This document shows positions 11,279 to 24,000 of a stretch of 64,000 nt of DNA, in pieces; the first letter of the stretch is position 1, and each line of letters opens with the position of its first letter. The position numbers were made by a program, and so were the translations under genes. The notes under the pieces are model-generated. The model worked only from the letters and a program-made list of their open reading frames with translations. It was not told where the DNA came from and ran no database searches. Source of the DNA: Taudactylus pleione (lineage: Eukaryota; Chordata; Amphibia; Anura; Myobatrachidae); assembly GCA_031769625.1 (NCBI GenBank), contig JAUIMM010002293.1:62001-126000 (forward strand). Reading direction: 5' to 3'.

Positions 11279-11794
11279 GTTTCTTATGTTAGGAAGTCAC
11301 TGGTTTAAATTTAAAGTTTGCTACTTATGGCTTTAACTAATGATAATTACTCTCTACATAAATAACATAACTATATGTCAGTCTCTGAGCAGCGGCAGGT
11401 TTAAAATATAATGTCACCTGCTGGTAATGATATATTTTTCTAGTTTTAAACTTAGAATTATTAAGTTGTTACTTGTTCACTATTTACACACACAATTAAT
11501 CTTTACTAAACATAAAATGAGCCACCACACTGAAAGGGGGGGGGGTTAATTTCAAGACAAATATCTAATGGGTCTTACTAAGATGGAGCTTACTAGGATG
11601 GAGTGTAGATGTTTAATCATAAACATAATATTGATTATTCATATCACATTGTAGCGTTGTGGCATTATCACCTGGTTAGGTCAAATATTTACTCATCACT
11701 AATTGTCATAAGATCTCTGCATTTAGTGATACATTTATAGTCAGCTGTGTATGACAACATTCTAATAAGTTTAAATAACTATAGGATTCTTCTG

Positions 11795-11803
11795 TATATA
11801 AAG
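11795..11803 (+). promoter_or_regulatory. TATA box of the NNMT-like gene
   Basis: TATATAAAG lies 89 bases upstream of the ATG, so a start site near 11825-11832 would give a 5' UTR of about 55 bases. No other promoter element is evident between the hairpin-chain element (ends 11278) and the TATA box; that stretch is AT-rich with a G-run at 11537. Confidence 0.65.
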
Positions 11804-11883
11804 AGAACAGCCATACATATTACTATAAGGCTACAAATAAAGATCAGAGACTCATCCCGTCCTGTGTGACAGAAGACAAGAGA

Positions 11884-12031
11884 ATGGAAGCCAGACCCAA
11901 GTTGAAGCTTTACCATGTGCATGGGATGGATTCCAGGGACTTCCTACAATGTTATTATGATTCAGAAAGTGCATTCAGAGATGAGTCAGTGGTATTTACT
12001 ATGGAGAAGCTGCACAGTGCATTAGTAACAG
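11884..12031 (+). CDS. Coding exon 1 of the NNMT-like gene
   Basis: It encodes residues 1-49 and one base of codon 50. The ATG at 11884 is chosen because it gives the family's usual N-terminal length before the DFLQCYY motif and lies in a purine-rich context (AAGAGAATGG). The 5' splice site is ACAG/GTTTGT. NNMT genes also break here, just before the SAM-binding strand. Confidence 0.85.
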
Positions 12032-15000
12032 GTTTGTATTCAGGATAAATTGTTGCTATAGATATATAACATGGTTATATAGTGTACAGTCATGGGTGTA
12101 GTCAGGGGAGAACTGCCGGAGCTGGCTCCAGCAGAGGGCACCAAGTGTGGTGGATAGGCAGTATTTTTTTTTTCTTTAAACATTTCATATATAGACCGCC
12201 ACGATTGCTCAGTCCACTGGTCCCCAAATCAGTGAGTGGGGCACGTGCCCTGGGCGCTGTGGCAGGCACTCAGGCAGTCTTCCCATTCTCTCTATTCTCT
12301 CTATTCTGAGAGCTGCTGCCAGAGGTGACTGTGACAGGGTTCTCCTTCCCCGGCACCCTCTTTGCTCCGGACCAGGTAAGTATATATTTTCTTTTGCAGG
12401 GAGTTTGGACTGCCACGAGGGTGAGGAGGGTGACTGTCAATTGATGTCAGCGATGTTTTACTTGGCTGGCTGCATTTGTGTGAAAGGTGTATATGTGTGT
12501 GTGTGTCTGTGTCAGTGTGTGTGTCAGTGCATCTGTGTCAGTGTGTGTGTATCTGTGTCAATTTGCATGTGTGTCAGTGTGTGTGTGCCTGTCATTGTGT
12601 ATCTGTATCAATGTGTGTGTGTATCTGTGTCAGTGTGTGTGTATCTGTGTCAGTGTGTGTGTGAGTCAGTGTGTGCATCTGTGTGTCAGTGTGTGTGTGT
12701 ATCTTTGTCAGTGTGTGTCAGTGTGTGTGTATCTGTGTCCTTGTGTGTGTTACTGTGTCAGTGTGTGTGTTTCAGTGTGTGTGTATCTGTGTCAGTGTGT
12801 GCATGTGTGTGTTTGTATCTGTGTCAGTTTTTGTGTCAGTGTGTGTATCTGTGTCTGAATGTGTATCTGTGTCAGTGTGTGTGTATGTCAGTGTGTGTGT
12901 GTATCTGTGTCAGTGTGTGTGCATCTGTTAGAGTGTGTGTCAGTGCATTTGTCAGTGTGTGTGTATCTGTGCCATTGTGTGTGTATCTGTGTCAGTGCGT
13001 GTGTATCTGTGTCAGTGTGTGTATGTGTATCTGTGTCAGTGTGTGTGTGTGTGTATCTGTGTCAGTGTGTCTGTGTCAGTGTGTGTGTGTCAGTGTGTCT
13101 ATGTATCTGTGTCAGTTTGTGTGTATCTGTGTCAGTGTGTGTGAGTCAGTGTGTGTATCTGTGTCAGTGTGTGTATGTGTATCTGTGTCAGTGTGTGTAT
13201 CTGTGTCAGTGTGTGTGTATCTGTGTGTCAGTGTGTGTCAGTGTGTGTGTATCTGTGTCTATAAGTGTATCTGTGTCAGTGTGTGTATGTCAGTGTGTAT
13301 CTGTGTCAGTGTGTTTGTATCTTTGTCAGCGTGTGTGTATCTTTGTCAGCATGTGTGTATCTGTGTCAGTGTTTGTTCATCTGTCAGTGTATGTGTCAGT
13401 GTGTATCTGTGTCAGTGTGTGTGTGTGTATCTGTGTCAATGTGTGTATGTGTATATGTGTCAGTGTGTGTGTATCTGTGTCAGTGTGTGTGTGTATCTGT
13501 GTCAGTGTGTGTGTATCTGTGTCCTTGTGTATATTACTGTGTCAGTGTGTGTGTCAGTGTATGTGTGTGTATGTATCTGTGTCACTGTGTGTATGTTTGT
13601 ATCTGTGTCAGTGTGTGTGTATCTGTCAGTGTTTGTGTCAGTGTGTGTATCTGTGTCAATGAGTGTGTATCTGTGTCAGCGTGTGTATCTGTGTCAGTTT
13701 GAGAGACAATGTGTTTGGATCTGTGTCATGTGTGTGTATCTGTGTCAGGGTGTGTGTGTCAGTTTGTATGTATCTGTGTCAGTGTGTGTGTGTGTATCTG
13801 TGTCAGTGTGTGTGCATATGTCAGTGTGTGTCAGTGCATGTGTTTCTGTGTCAGTGTGTGTGTGTCTTTGTCAGTGTGTGGGTGTATCTGTGTCAGTGTG
13901 TGTATGTGTATCTGTGTCAGTGTGTGTGTATCTGTGTCAGTGTGTCTATGTATATGTGTCAGTATGTGTGTGTCAGTGTGTGTATGTGTATCTGTGTCAG
14001 TGTGTGTATCTGTGTCAGTGTGTGTGTATCTGTGTCAGTGTGTGCATCTGTCAGTGTGTGTGTATCTGTGTCAGTATGTGTGTATATCTGTGTCAGTGTG
14101 TGTGTGTGTATCTATGTCAGTGTGTGTGTATCTGTGTCAGTGTGTGTGTATCAGTGTCAGTGTTTGTGTCAGTGTGTATTTCTGTGTCAGTGTGTGTATC
14201 TGTGTCAGTGTCTGTGTGTCTTTGTCAGTGTCTGTTTCAGTGTGTATGTGTATCTGTGTCAGTGTATCTTTGTCAGTGTGTGTATGTGTGTTAGTGTGTG
14301 TTTATCTGTCAGTGTGTGTGTATATCTGTATCAGTATGTGTGTGTGTCAGAGTGTGTGCATCTGTGTTAGTGTGTATGTGTGTATCTGTGTCAGTGTGTG
14401 TGTGTATCTGTGTTAGTGTGTGTGCATCTTCATCAGTGTGTGTGTATCTGTGTCAGGGTGTGTGTATCAGTGTCAGTGTTTGTGTCAGTGTGTGTTTCTG
14501 TGTAGGGTGTGTATCTGTGTCAGTGTCTGTGTGTGTATATCTGTTTCAGTGTGTATGTGTATCTGTGTCAGTGTATCTTTGTCAGTGTGTGTATGTGTGT
14601 TAGTGTGTGTTTATCTGTCAGTGTGTGTATATCTGTATCAGTGTGTGTGTGTCATAGTGTGCATCTGTGTTAGTGTGTATGTGTATATCTGTGTCAGTGT
14701 GTGTGTGTATCTATGTTACTGTGTGTGCATCTTTGTCAGTGTGTGTGTATCTGTGTCAGTGTGTGTGTATCTGTGTCAGTGTTTGTGTCAGTGTGTATGT
14801 ATCTGTGTCAGTGTAAGTATCTGTGTCAGTGTGTGTGCATCTGTCAGTGTGTGTCAGTGCATGTGTAAGTGTGTGTGTATCTGTGTCAGTGTGTGTGTGT
14901 ATCTGTGTCAGTGTGTGTGTATCTGAGCCAGTGTGTGTGTGTGTATCTATGTCAGTGTGTGTGTCAGTGTGTGTGTGTATCTGTGTCCTTGTGTGTTACT

Positions 15001-18000
15001 ATGTCAGTGTGTGTGTGTATGTATCTGTGTCAGTGTGTGTATGTTTGTATCTATGTCAGTGTGTGTGTATCTGTGTCAGTGTTTGTGTCAGTGTGTGTAT
15101 CTGTGTCAGTGAGTGTGTATCTGTGTCAGTGTGTGTATGTGTCAGTGTGTGTGTATCTGTGTCAGTGTGTGTGCATCTGTCAGTGTGTGTCAGTGTGTGT
15201 ATCTGTATCAGTGTGTGTGTCAGTGTGTGTATCTGTGTCAGTGTGTGTGTGTCTGTGTCAGTGTGTGTGTGTGTATCTGTGTCAGTGTGTGTATGTGGAT
15301 CTGTGTCTGTGTGTGTGTATCTGATCAGTGTGTGTGTATGTGTCAGTGTGTCTATGTATCTGTGTCAGTGTATGTGTATTTGTGTCAGTGTGTGTATCTG
15401 TGTCAGTGTGTGTGTATCTGTGTCAGAGTGTGCATATGTCAGTGTGTGTATCTGTGTCAGTATGTGTGTATATCTGTGTCAGTGTGTGTATCTGTGTCAC
15501 TCTGTTTGTATCTGTGTCAATGTGTGTGTGTCAGTGTGTGTGTGTATCTATGTCAGTGTGTGTGTGTATCTGAGTCAGTGTGTGTATCTGTGTCAGTGTC
15601 TGTGTATCTATGTCAGTGTTTGTGTCAGTGTGTGTTTCTGTGTCAGTGTGTTTATCTGTGTAAGTGTGTGTGTGTATCTGTGTCAGTGTCTGTGTGTGTG
15701 TATGTCTGTGTCAGTGTGTGTGCGTAGCTGTGTCACTGTGTGTATGTGTGTTAGTGTGTGTTTATCTGTCAGTGTGTGTGTCTCTGTGTCAGTATGTGTG
15801 TCAGTGTGTGTGTATATCTGTATCAGTGTGTGTCAATGTGTCTATATCTATGTCAGTGTGTATGTGTGTATCTGTGTCAGTGTGTGTGTCAGTGTGTGTG
15901 TGTATCTGTGTTAGTGTGTGTGCATCTTTGTCAGTGTGTGTGTGTATCTGTCAGTGTGTGTGTATCTGTATCAGTGTGTTTGTGTGTGTTAGTGTGTGTG
16001 TTTCGGTGTCAGTGTATGTGTCAGTGTGTATATCTGTGTCAGTGTGTGTGTCTATCTATGTTAGTGTGTGTGTATATCTGTTTCAGTGTGTATGTGTATC
16101 TGTACACGTGTGTGTGTGTGTGTGCCAGTGTGTGTGTGTATCTGTGTCAGTGTGTGTGTGTCAATGTGTGTGCATTTGTGTCAGTGTGTTTATCTCTGTC
16201 AGTGTGTGTGTGTGTATCTGTGTCAGTGTGTGTCTCTGTGTCAGTATGTGTGTCAGTGAGTGCAAGTGTATCAGTGTCAGTGTGTGTGTATCTGTGTCAG
16301 TGTGTGAGCGTGAGCCTCTGTGTGTGAGCGTGAGCCTCTGTGTGTGTGTCAGTGTGTGCATGTGTATCAGTGTCAGTGTGTGTTTATCTGTGTCAGTGTG
16401 TGTGTATCTGTATCAGTGTGTGTGTCAGTGTGTGTATCTGTGTCAGTGTGTGTGTATCAGTGTGTGTGTATCTGTATCAGTGTGTGTGTCAATGTGTGTA
16501 TCTGTGACAGTGTGTGTGTGTGTGTCAGTGTGTGTGTGTATCTGTGATGGTGTGGCTGAAAGGTGATGCAAAGGGGAGGTGATGGTGTTGCTAAGAGACA
16601 CAGCGGGAAGGAGTCTGGTTGAACCGCTGTTGTATGATGATGACCTTGTTAATATTCCTACACAAACAGGCATCTTCTGTACAAGGTGACCTACAGTACA
16701 TAAATATTGAATACCGACTGAAGACGCCGTCGTCCCAGGGAGGATACATCTTCAGAGGTACCACATTGTGAGAAACCACCGTATAGGTAAGGTGCATATA
16801 GAATGGAAAGGAATGTTCCCAGAGTGAAGAAAAATGGGTTACTCCCCCTGTTGGCACACCCCATTTTTAGTGACCATGCCCTTCGGTATGTGAACACACC
16901 CCTTCGGAATGTGACCACTCCCATTTTTTCCTACGCGCATTCGCACATTTTTTTTTGTGTGTGTGTGTGTGTGGGGGCATTCTTCAACTTGCCCTGGGCT
17001 CCAAAAACCCTAGTTACTCCACTGCCCCAAATGGTACTACAGCTGTGCAGAAACAACACAGGCACTGTGTGAAGAGTCACAGAGGCTCACGCTCAGCTGC
17101 TGGTCCGACACTGCACCACTGGTGGTATCCAGTAACCAGCCACATGGATGCAGCAGTGAAGAAAAGAATAGATCAAGGAGCGGAGCTTGTAAGTGCTGTT
17201 CATAAGACAGAATGAGTAGAGCAACCAGAAGGGTAGGGTGTGTGTGTGCGTGTGGGTGTGCGTGATCCATGTTATTGAAGTGAGACTTGGGTGTATATTT
17301 ACTAATGTGATAATTTTTACAAGTGGAGATGTTGCCCATAGCAACCAATCATATTCTACTTAACATTTAACTAGCACCTTCTAGAAGATAATAGCTGGAA
17401 TCTGATTGCTTGCTATGGGCAACATCTCCACTTCTAGAACCTCTCATTTTAGTAAATTTACCCCTAGGTCTCAGTCTGTACAGAGCCTCACACCACAATT
17501 CCTCAGATTTAAGAGCATTTTTCCAAATAGAGCCTGTAGTAGCCTTTGACTAACAGAACTATCCTGTTATCTCATCCACTCACCCTTAGCTTATTGCCCA
17601 AAATTGCATCACCAGGTACCACCATCTCATCTGTCCCTCATACCTCACCATAAGTGTGTGTAGGCTCAGGGAATCAGGTGTGTGAAAAAATACCCTCCCC
17701 ACACTACTTGCCCTAACCACACCCCAGCAACATAAGTTACCCACTCTACCCTCTGGCCACAATAATATACCCACCCTACCCTTTGGCCCTGGCAACCTAC
17801 AATGCCTGACCTACCCTCCGGGCCCAGTGACATACACTATCCACCCTACCCTCTGGTCTCAGTAACATTCACTACATGCCCTACCTTCTGGCCCTAGTAA
17901 CATACACTACCTGACATACACTACCTGCCGTGCCCTCCAGCCACAGGGACATGCGCTACCTACCCCAACCCCCTGGCCCCTGGGAGATATACTACTCCCC

Positions 18001-21000
18001 AGACATAAAGTGCTCCCCCATGGCTCAGGAACATACACTACCCCTACCCACACTATTCCCTGGCCTCTGGAACATACACTACCCACCCTAGCAGCCCAAA
18101 GGGACATACACTACCTGTCCTACCCCAGGCCACAGAGACATAAACTACCCACCCTACCTCCCTTGTGACAGGTATATACACTATCCACCCTACCATCCGC
18201 CAAGCCCTAGGGACATACAATACCCTCCCTACCCCCAAAACATACAGTACACCCATCCCAGGCATCCAGGACATACAGTAAACCAAAGATCCCCAGAACC
18301 CCTAAACACCTTCATGGCTTCTCTCCTTATTTTGTTTTCAGGTGGTTTTGTATTGATCATGTTCTATTCTATTTTATGAACACAATACATTTTGTTTGCT
18401 TACTTGAGAATCTAATTAAATAAAAAAAATTACTGTGGTTCCATAATAGGTACTGCTATTTCTGTACACTTGCTACATCTCAGCCCCATGTGCTGGCTAT
18501 GCCGCATTCGGAATGGAATGCCGGCTGCCACATGACCAGCAGTTTGAATCCCAGCAGTTTGACAGCCCGACAAAACAGCAGAGCCCGGCAGCGGAAGACC
18601 GACAGCGCTGTAAAAATCCCGATCGTCTAAAGGTAAGTATAAACTATTCTATTCTAACCCCCTAACCCAACCCCTCCTTAGGGGTGCCTAACCCTAACCT
18701 TCCCCCCAAGTGCCTAACCCCCCCTTCCCCGCTGCCTAAACCTAAATCCCAGAGGGGGTGCCTAACCCTAACCCTCCCTCCCCCTAGCCTAACCCTCCCG
18801 GGGGGGTGCCTAACCCTAAGGCCCTCCGGGTGACCTAAACCTAATGCGGCTGTCCGCTTGCGGGGCCCGGCATCCCTTTGATCCGGATGCCGGGAGCCGG
18901 TGTGCCAGCGTTGGGAAAATGACAGGCGTCTGGATTATAAACGCCTGTCATTTAACCCTAGCCGGGATTAGGGATTCTAAATGCATCTTAAATGTATCCC
19001 GGCTATGCCTAGTCCCCAGACACACTTCAGCACTGCAAGATGGGGGTCCTCACAGCAAGAGCCTGCTCTGGGTGCCGCAGCTCTATGCTATACCTCTATG
19101 TACAGAGATAACTACATTGTTCCTCTGCTGTGCGTAATTTGAACAGGTGAAACTTTCCCTGAACACAGAGAGATGTTAGCTACAGATGTCACTTCCACCC
19201 ATGGTCTTTTGTCTCTCAGGTGGAAGAGCGCTAACCCACCAAACATTATGCACACAGCACAGAAATGATGGCAGACATGAGTATCATAGAAGTATCTTCC
19301 AATTACTGAATAAGAGAAAATTGAGAAATAAAATAAAATGTTTTGGTTATTGAGATATTTATAAAATAGTGTGGTATATTGAGACCAATCCCAACAACAT
19401 AATTGGACACATTAGATCACTTGACGTGCTTAGTTTCCCTGTGACCACACACCTCAGGCCTGATCTACTTCTCAATTTTATAAAAACCTCTTCACAAATC
19501 CACAGCTGTATGACTCCACAAGTGTAAACAATAACATCTCTCACAGAGACTGCTCAGAGAAAAGCAGCACATCACTGCCTCACTGACAAACATACAGTAC
19601 ACATCATTGCCTCACTGACAAACATACAGTACACATCATTGCCTCACTGACAAACATACAGTACACATCACTGCTTCACTGACAAACATACAGTACACAT
19701 CACTGCCTCACTGACAACCATCCACATCACTGCCTCACTGACAAACATACAGTACACATCATTGCTTCACTGAAAAACATACAGTACACATCATTTCCTC
19801 ACTGACAAACCTACAGTACACATCACTGCTTCACTGACAAACATACAGTATACATCACTGTTTCAGTGATAAACATACACATCACTGCCTCACTGACAAA
19901 CATACACATCACTGCCTCACTGACAAACATACAGTACACATCATTGCCTCACTGGCAAACATACAGTACACATCACTGCTTCACTGACAACCAAAGAGTA
20001 CCCATCACTGCTTCACTGACAAACATACAGTACACATCACTGCCTCACTGACAAACATACATATCACTGCCTCACTGATAATCATACAGTACACATCACT
20101 GCCTCACTGACAAACTTACAGTACACATCACTGCTTCACTGACAAAAATACAGTACACATCACTGCTTCACTAACAAACATAAAGTACACATCACTGCTT
20201 CACTGACAAACATACAGTACACATCACTGCCTCACTGACAAACATACAGTACACATCACTGCTTCACTGAGAAACATACAGTACACATCACTGCTTCACT
20301 GACAAACATACAGTACACATCATTGCCTCACTAAAAACATACAGTACACATCATTTCCTCACTGACAAACATACAGTACACATCACTGCTTCACTGACAA
20401 ACATACAGTACACATCACTGCTTCACTGACAAACATACACATCACTGCCTCACTGACAAACATACACATCACTGCCTCACTGACAAACATACAGTACACA
20501 TCATTGCCTCACTGAAAAACATAAAGTACACATCACTGCTTCACTGACAAACAGTACACATCACTGCTTCACTGACAAACATACAGTACACATCATTGCC
20601 TCACTGAAAAACATACAGTACACATCACTGCTTCACTGACAAACATACACATAACTGCTTCACTGACAAACATACAGTACACATCACTGCTTCACTGACA
20701 AACATACAGTATACATAATTGTTTCACTGATAAACATACACATCACTGCCTCACTGACTAACATACATATTACTGCCTCACTGACAAACATACAGTACAC
20801 ATCATTGCCTCACTGACAAACATACAGTACACATCACTGCTTCACTGCCAACCAAACAGTACACATCACTGCTTCACTGACAAACATACAGTACACTTCA
20901 CTGCTTCACTGACAAATCTATAGTACACATCACTGCTTCACTGACAAATATACAGAACACATCACTGCCTCACTGACAAACATACATATCACTGCCTCAC

Positions 21001-24000
21001 TGATAATCATACAGTACACATCAGTGCTTCACTGACAAACATAAAGTACACATCACTGCTTCACTGACAAACATAGAGTACACATCACTGCCTCACTGAC
21101 AAACATCCACATCACTGCCTCACTGAAAAACATACAGTACACATCACTACTTCACTGAGAAACATACAGTACACATCACTGCTTCACTGACAAACATACA
21201 GTACACATCATTGCTTCACTGACAAACATACACATAACTGCCTCACTGACTAACATACATATTACTGCCTCACTGACAAACATACAGTACACATCATTGC
21301 CTCACTAAAAACATACAATACACATCATTTCCTCACTGACAAACATACAGTACACATCACTGCTTCACTGACAAACATACAGTACACATCACAGCTTCAC
21401 TGACAAACATACACATCACTGCCTCACTGACAAACATACACATCACTGCCTCACTGACAAACATACAGTACACATCATTGCTTCACTGAAAAACATACAG
21501 TATACATCACTGCCTCACTGACAAACATACAGTACACATCATTGCTTCACTGACAAATATACACATAACTACCTCACTGACAAAGATACAGTACACATCA
21601 TTGCCTCACTGACAAACATACAGTACACATCACTGCTTCACTGACAAACAAATAGTACACATCACTGCTTCACTGACAAACATACAGTACACATCACTGC
21701 TTTATTGACAAATCTATAGTACACATTACTGCTTCACTGACATATATACAGTACACATCACTGCCTTACTGACCAACATACATATCACTGCCTCACTGAT
21801 AATCATACAGTACACATCACTGCCTCACTGGCAAAAATACAGTACACATCACTGCTTCACTGACAAACATACAGTATACATCACTGCTTCACTGACAAAC
21901 ATACAGTACACATCACTGCTTCACTGACAAACATACAGTACACATCACTGCTTCACTGACAAACATCCACATCACTGCCTCACTGACAAACATACAGTAC
22001 ACATCGCTACTTCACTGAGAAATTTTCAGTACACATCACTGCTTCACTGACAAACATACAGTACACATCACTGCTTCACTGACAAACATACACATCACTG
22101 CCTCACTGACAAACATACACATCACTGCCTCACTGACAAACATACAGTACACATCATTGCCTCACTGAAAAACATACAGTACAAATCACTGCTTCACTGA
22201 CAAACAAACAGTACACATCACTGCTTCACTGACAAACATACAGTACACATCATTGCCTCACTGAAAAACATACAGTACACATCATTTCCTCACTGACAAA
22301 CATACATATCACTGCCTCACTGACAATCATACAGTACACATCACTGCTTCACTGACAAACATACAGTACACATCACTGCCTCACTGACAAACATACACAT
22401 CACTGCTTCACTGACAAACATACAGTACACATCACTGCTTCACTGACAAACATACATATCACTTCCTCACTGACAAACATACAGTACACATCACTGCCTC
22501 ACTGACAAACATACAGTACACATCACTGCTTTACTGACAAATATACAGTACACATCACTGCCTCACTGACAAACATACATATCACTGCCTCACTGACAAT
22601 CATACAGTACACATCACTGCTTCACTGACAAACATAGAGTACACATCACTGCCTCACTGACAAACATACAGTACACATCACTGCTTCACTGACAAACATA
22701 CAGTACACATCACTGCCTCACTGACAAACATACAGTACACATCACTGCCTCACTGACAAACATACAGTACACATCACTGCTTCACTGACAAACATACAGT
22801 ACACACCACTGCTTCACTGACAAACATACAGTACACATCACTGCCTCACTGACAAACATACACATCACTGCTTCACTGACAAACATACAGTACACATCAC
22901 TGCTTCACTGACAAACATACATATCACTTCCTCACTGACAAACATACAGTACACATCACTGCCTCACTGACAAACATACAGTACACATCACTGCTTTACT
23001 GACAAATATACAGTACACATCACTGCCTCACTGACAAACATACATATCACTGCCTCACTGACAATCATACAGTACACATCACTGCTTCACTGACAAACAT
23101 AGAGTACACATCACTGCCTCACTGACAAACATACGGTACACATCATTACCTCACTGACAAACATACAGTACACATCACTGCCTCACTGACAAACATACAG
23201 TACACATCACTGCTTTACTGACAAACATACAGTACACATCATTACCTCACTGACAAACATACGGTACACATCATTACCTCACTGACAAACATACAGTACA
23301 CATCACTGCTTCACTGACAAACATACAGTACACATCATTGCCTCACTGACAAACATACAGTACACATCACTGCTTCACTGACAAACATAGAGTACACATC
23401 ACTGCTTCACTGACAAACATACAGTACACATCACTGCTTCACTGACAAACATAGAGTACACATCACTGCCTCACTGACAAACATACGGTACACATCATTA
23501 CCTCACTGACAAACATACGGTACACATCATTACCTCACTGACAATCATACAGTACACATCACTGCTTCACTGACAAACATAGAGTACACATCACTGCCTC
23601 ACTGACAAACATACGGTACACATCATTACCTCACTGACAAACATACGGTACACATCATTACCTCACTGACAAACATACAGTACACATCACTGCTTCACTG
23701 ACAAACATACAGTACACATCATTGCCTCACTGACAAACATACAGTACACATCACTGCCTCACTGACAAACATACAGTACACATCACTGCTTCACTGGCAA
23801 ACATACAGTACACACCACTGCTTCACTGACAAACATACAGTACACATCAATGTCTCATTGACAAACATACAGTACACATCAATGTCTCATTGACAAACAT
23901 ACAGTACACATCACTGCCTCACTGACAGACATACAGTACACATCACTGCCTCACTGACAGACATACAGTACACATCACTGCTTCACTGACAAACATACAG

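Noticed and set aside
12405..14294. A 629-codon open frame rich in Cys, Val and Ser
   Set aside because: It lies wholly in the TG-rich satellite, all three frames are open there, and there is no start context, splice support or non-repeat sequence. It is a by-product of repeat composition.
18640..18850. True interstitial telomere
   Set aside because: The TTAGGG-type units are interrupted at regular intervals and flanked by element-like sequence.
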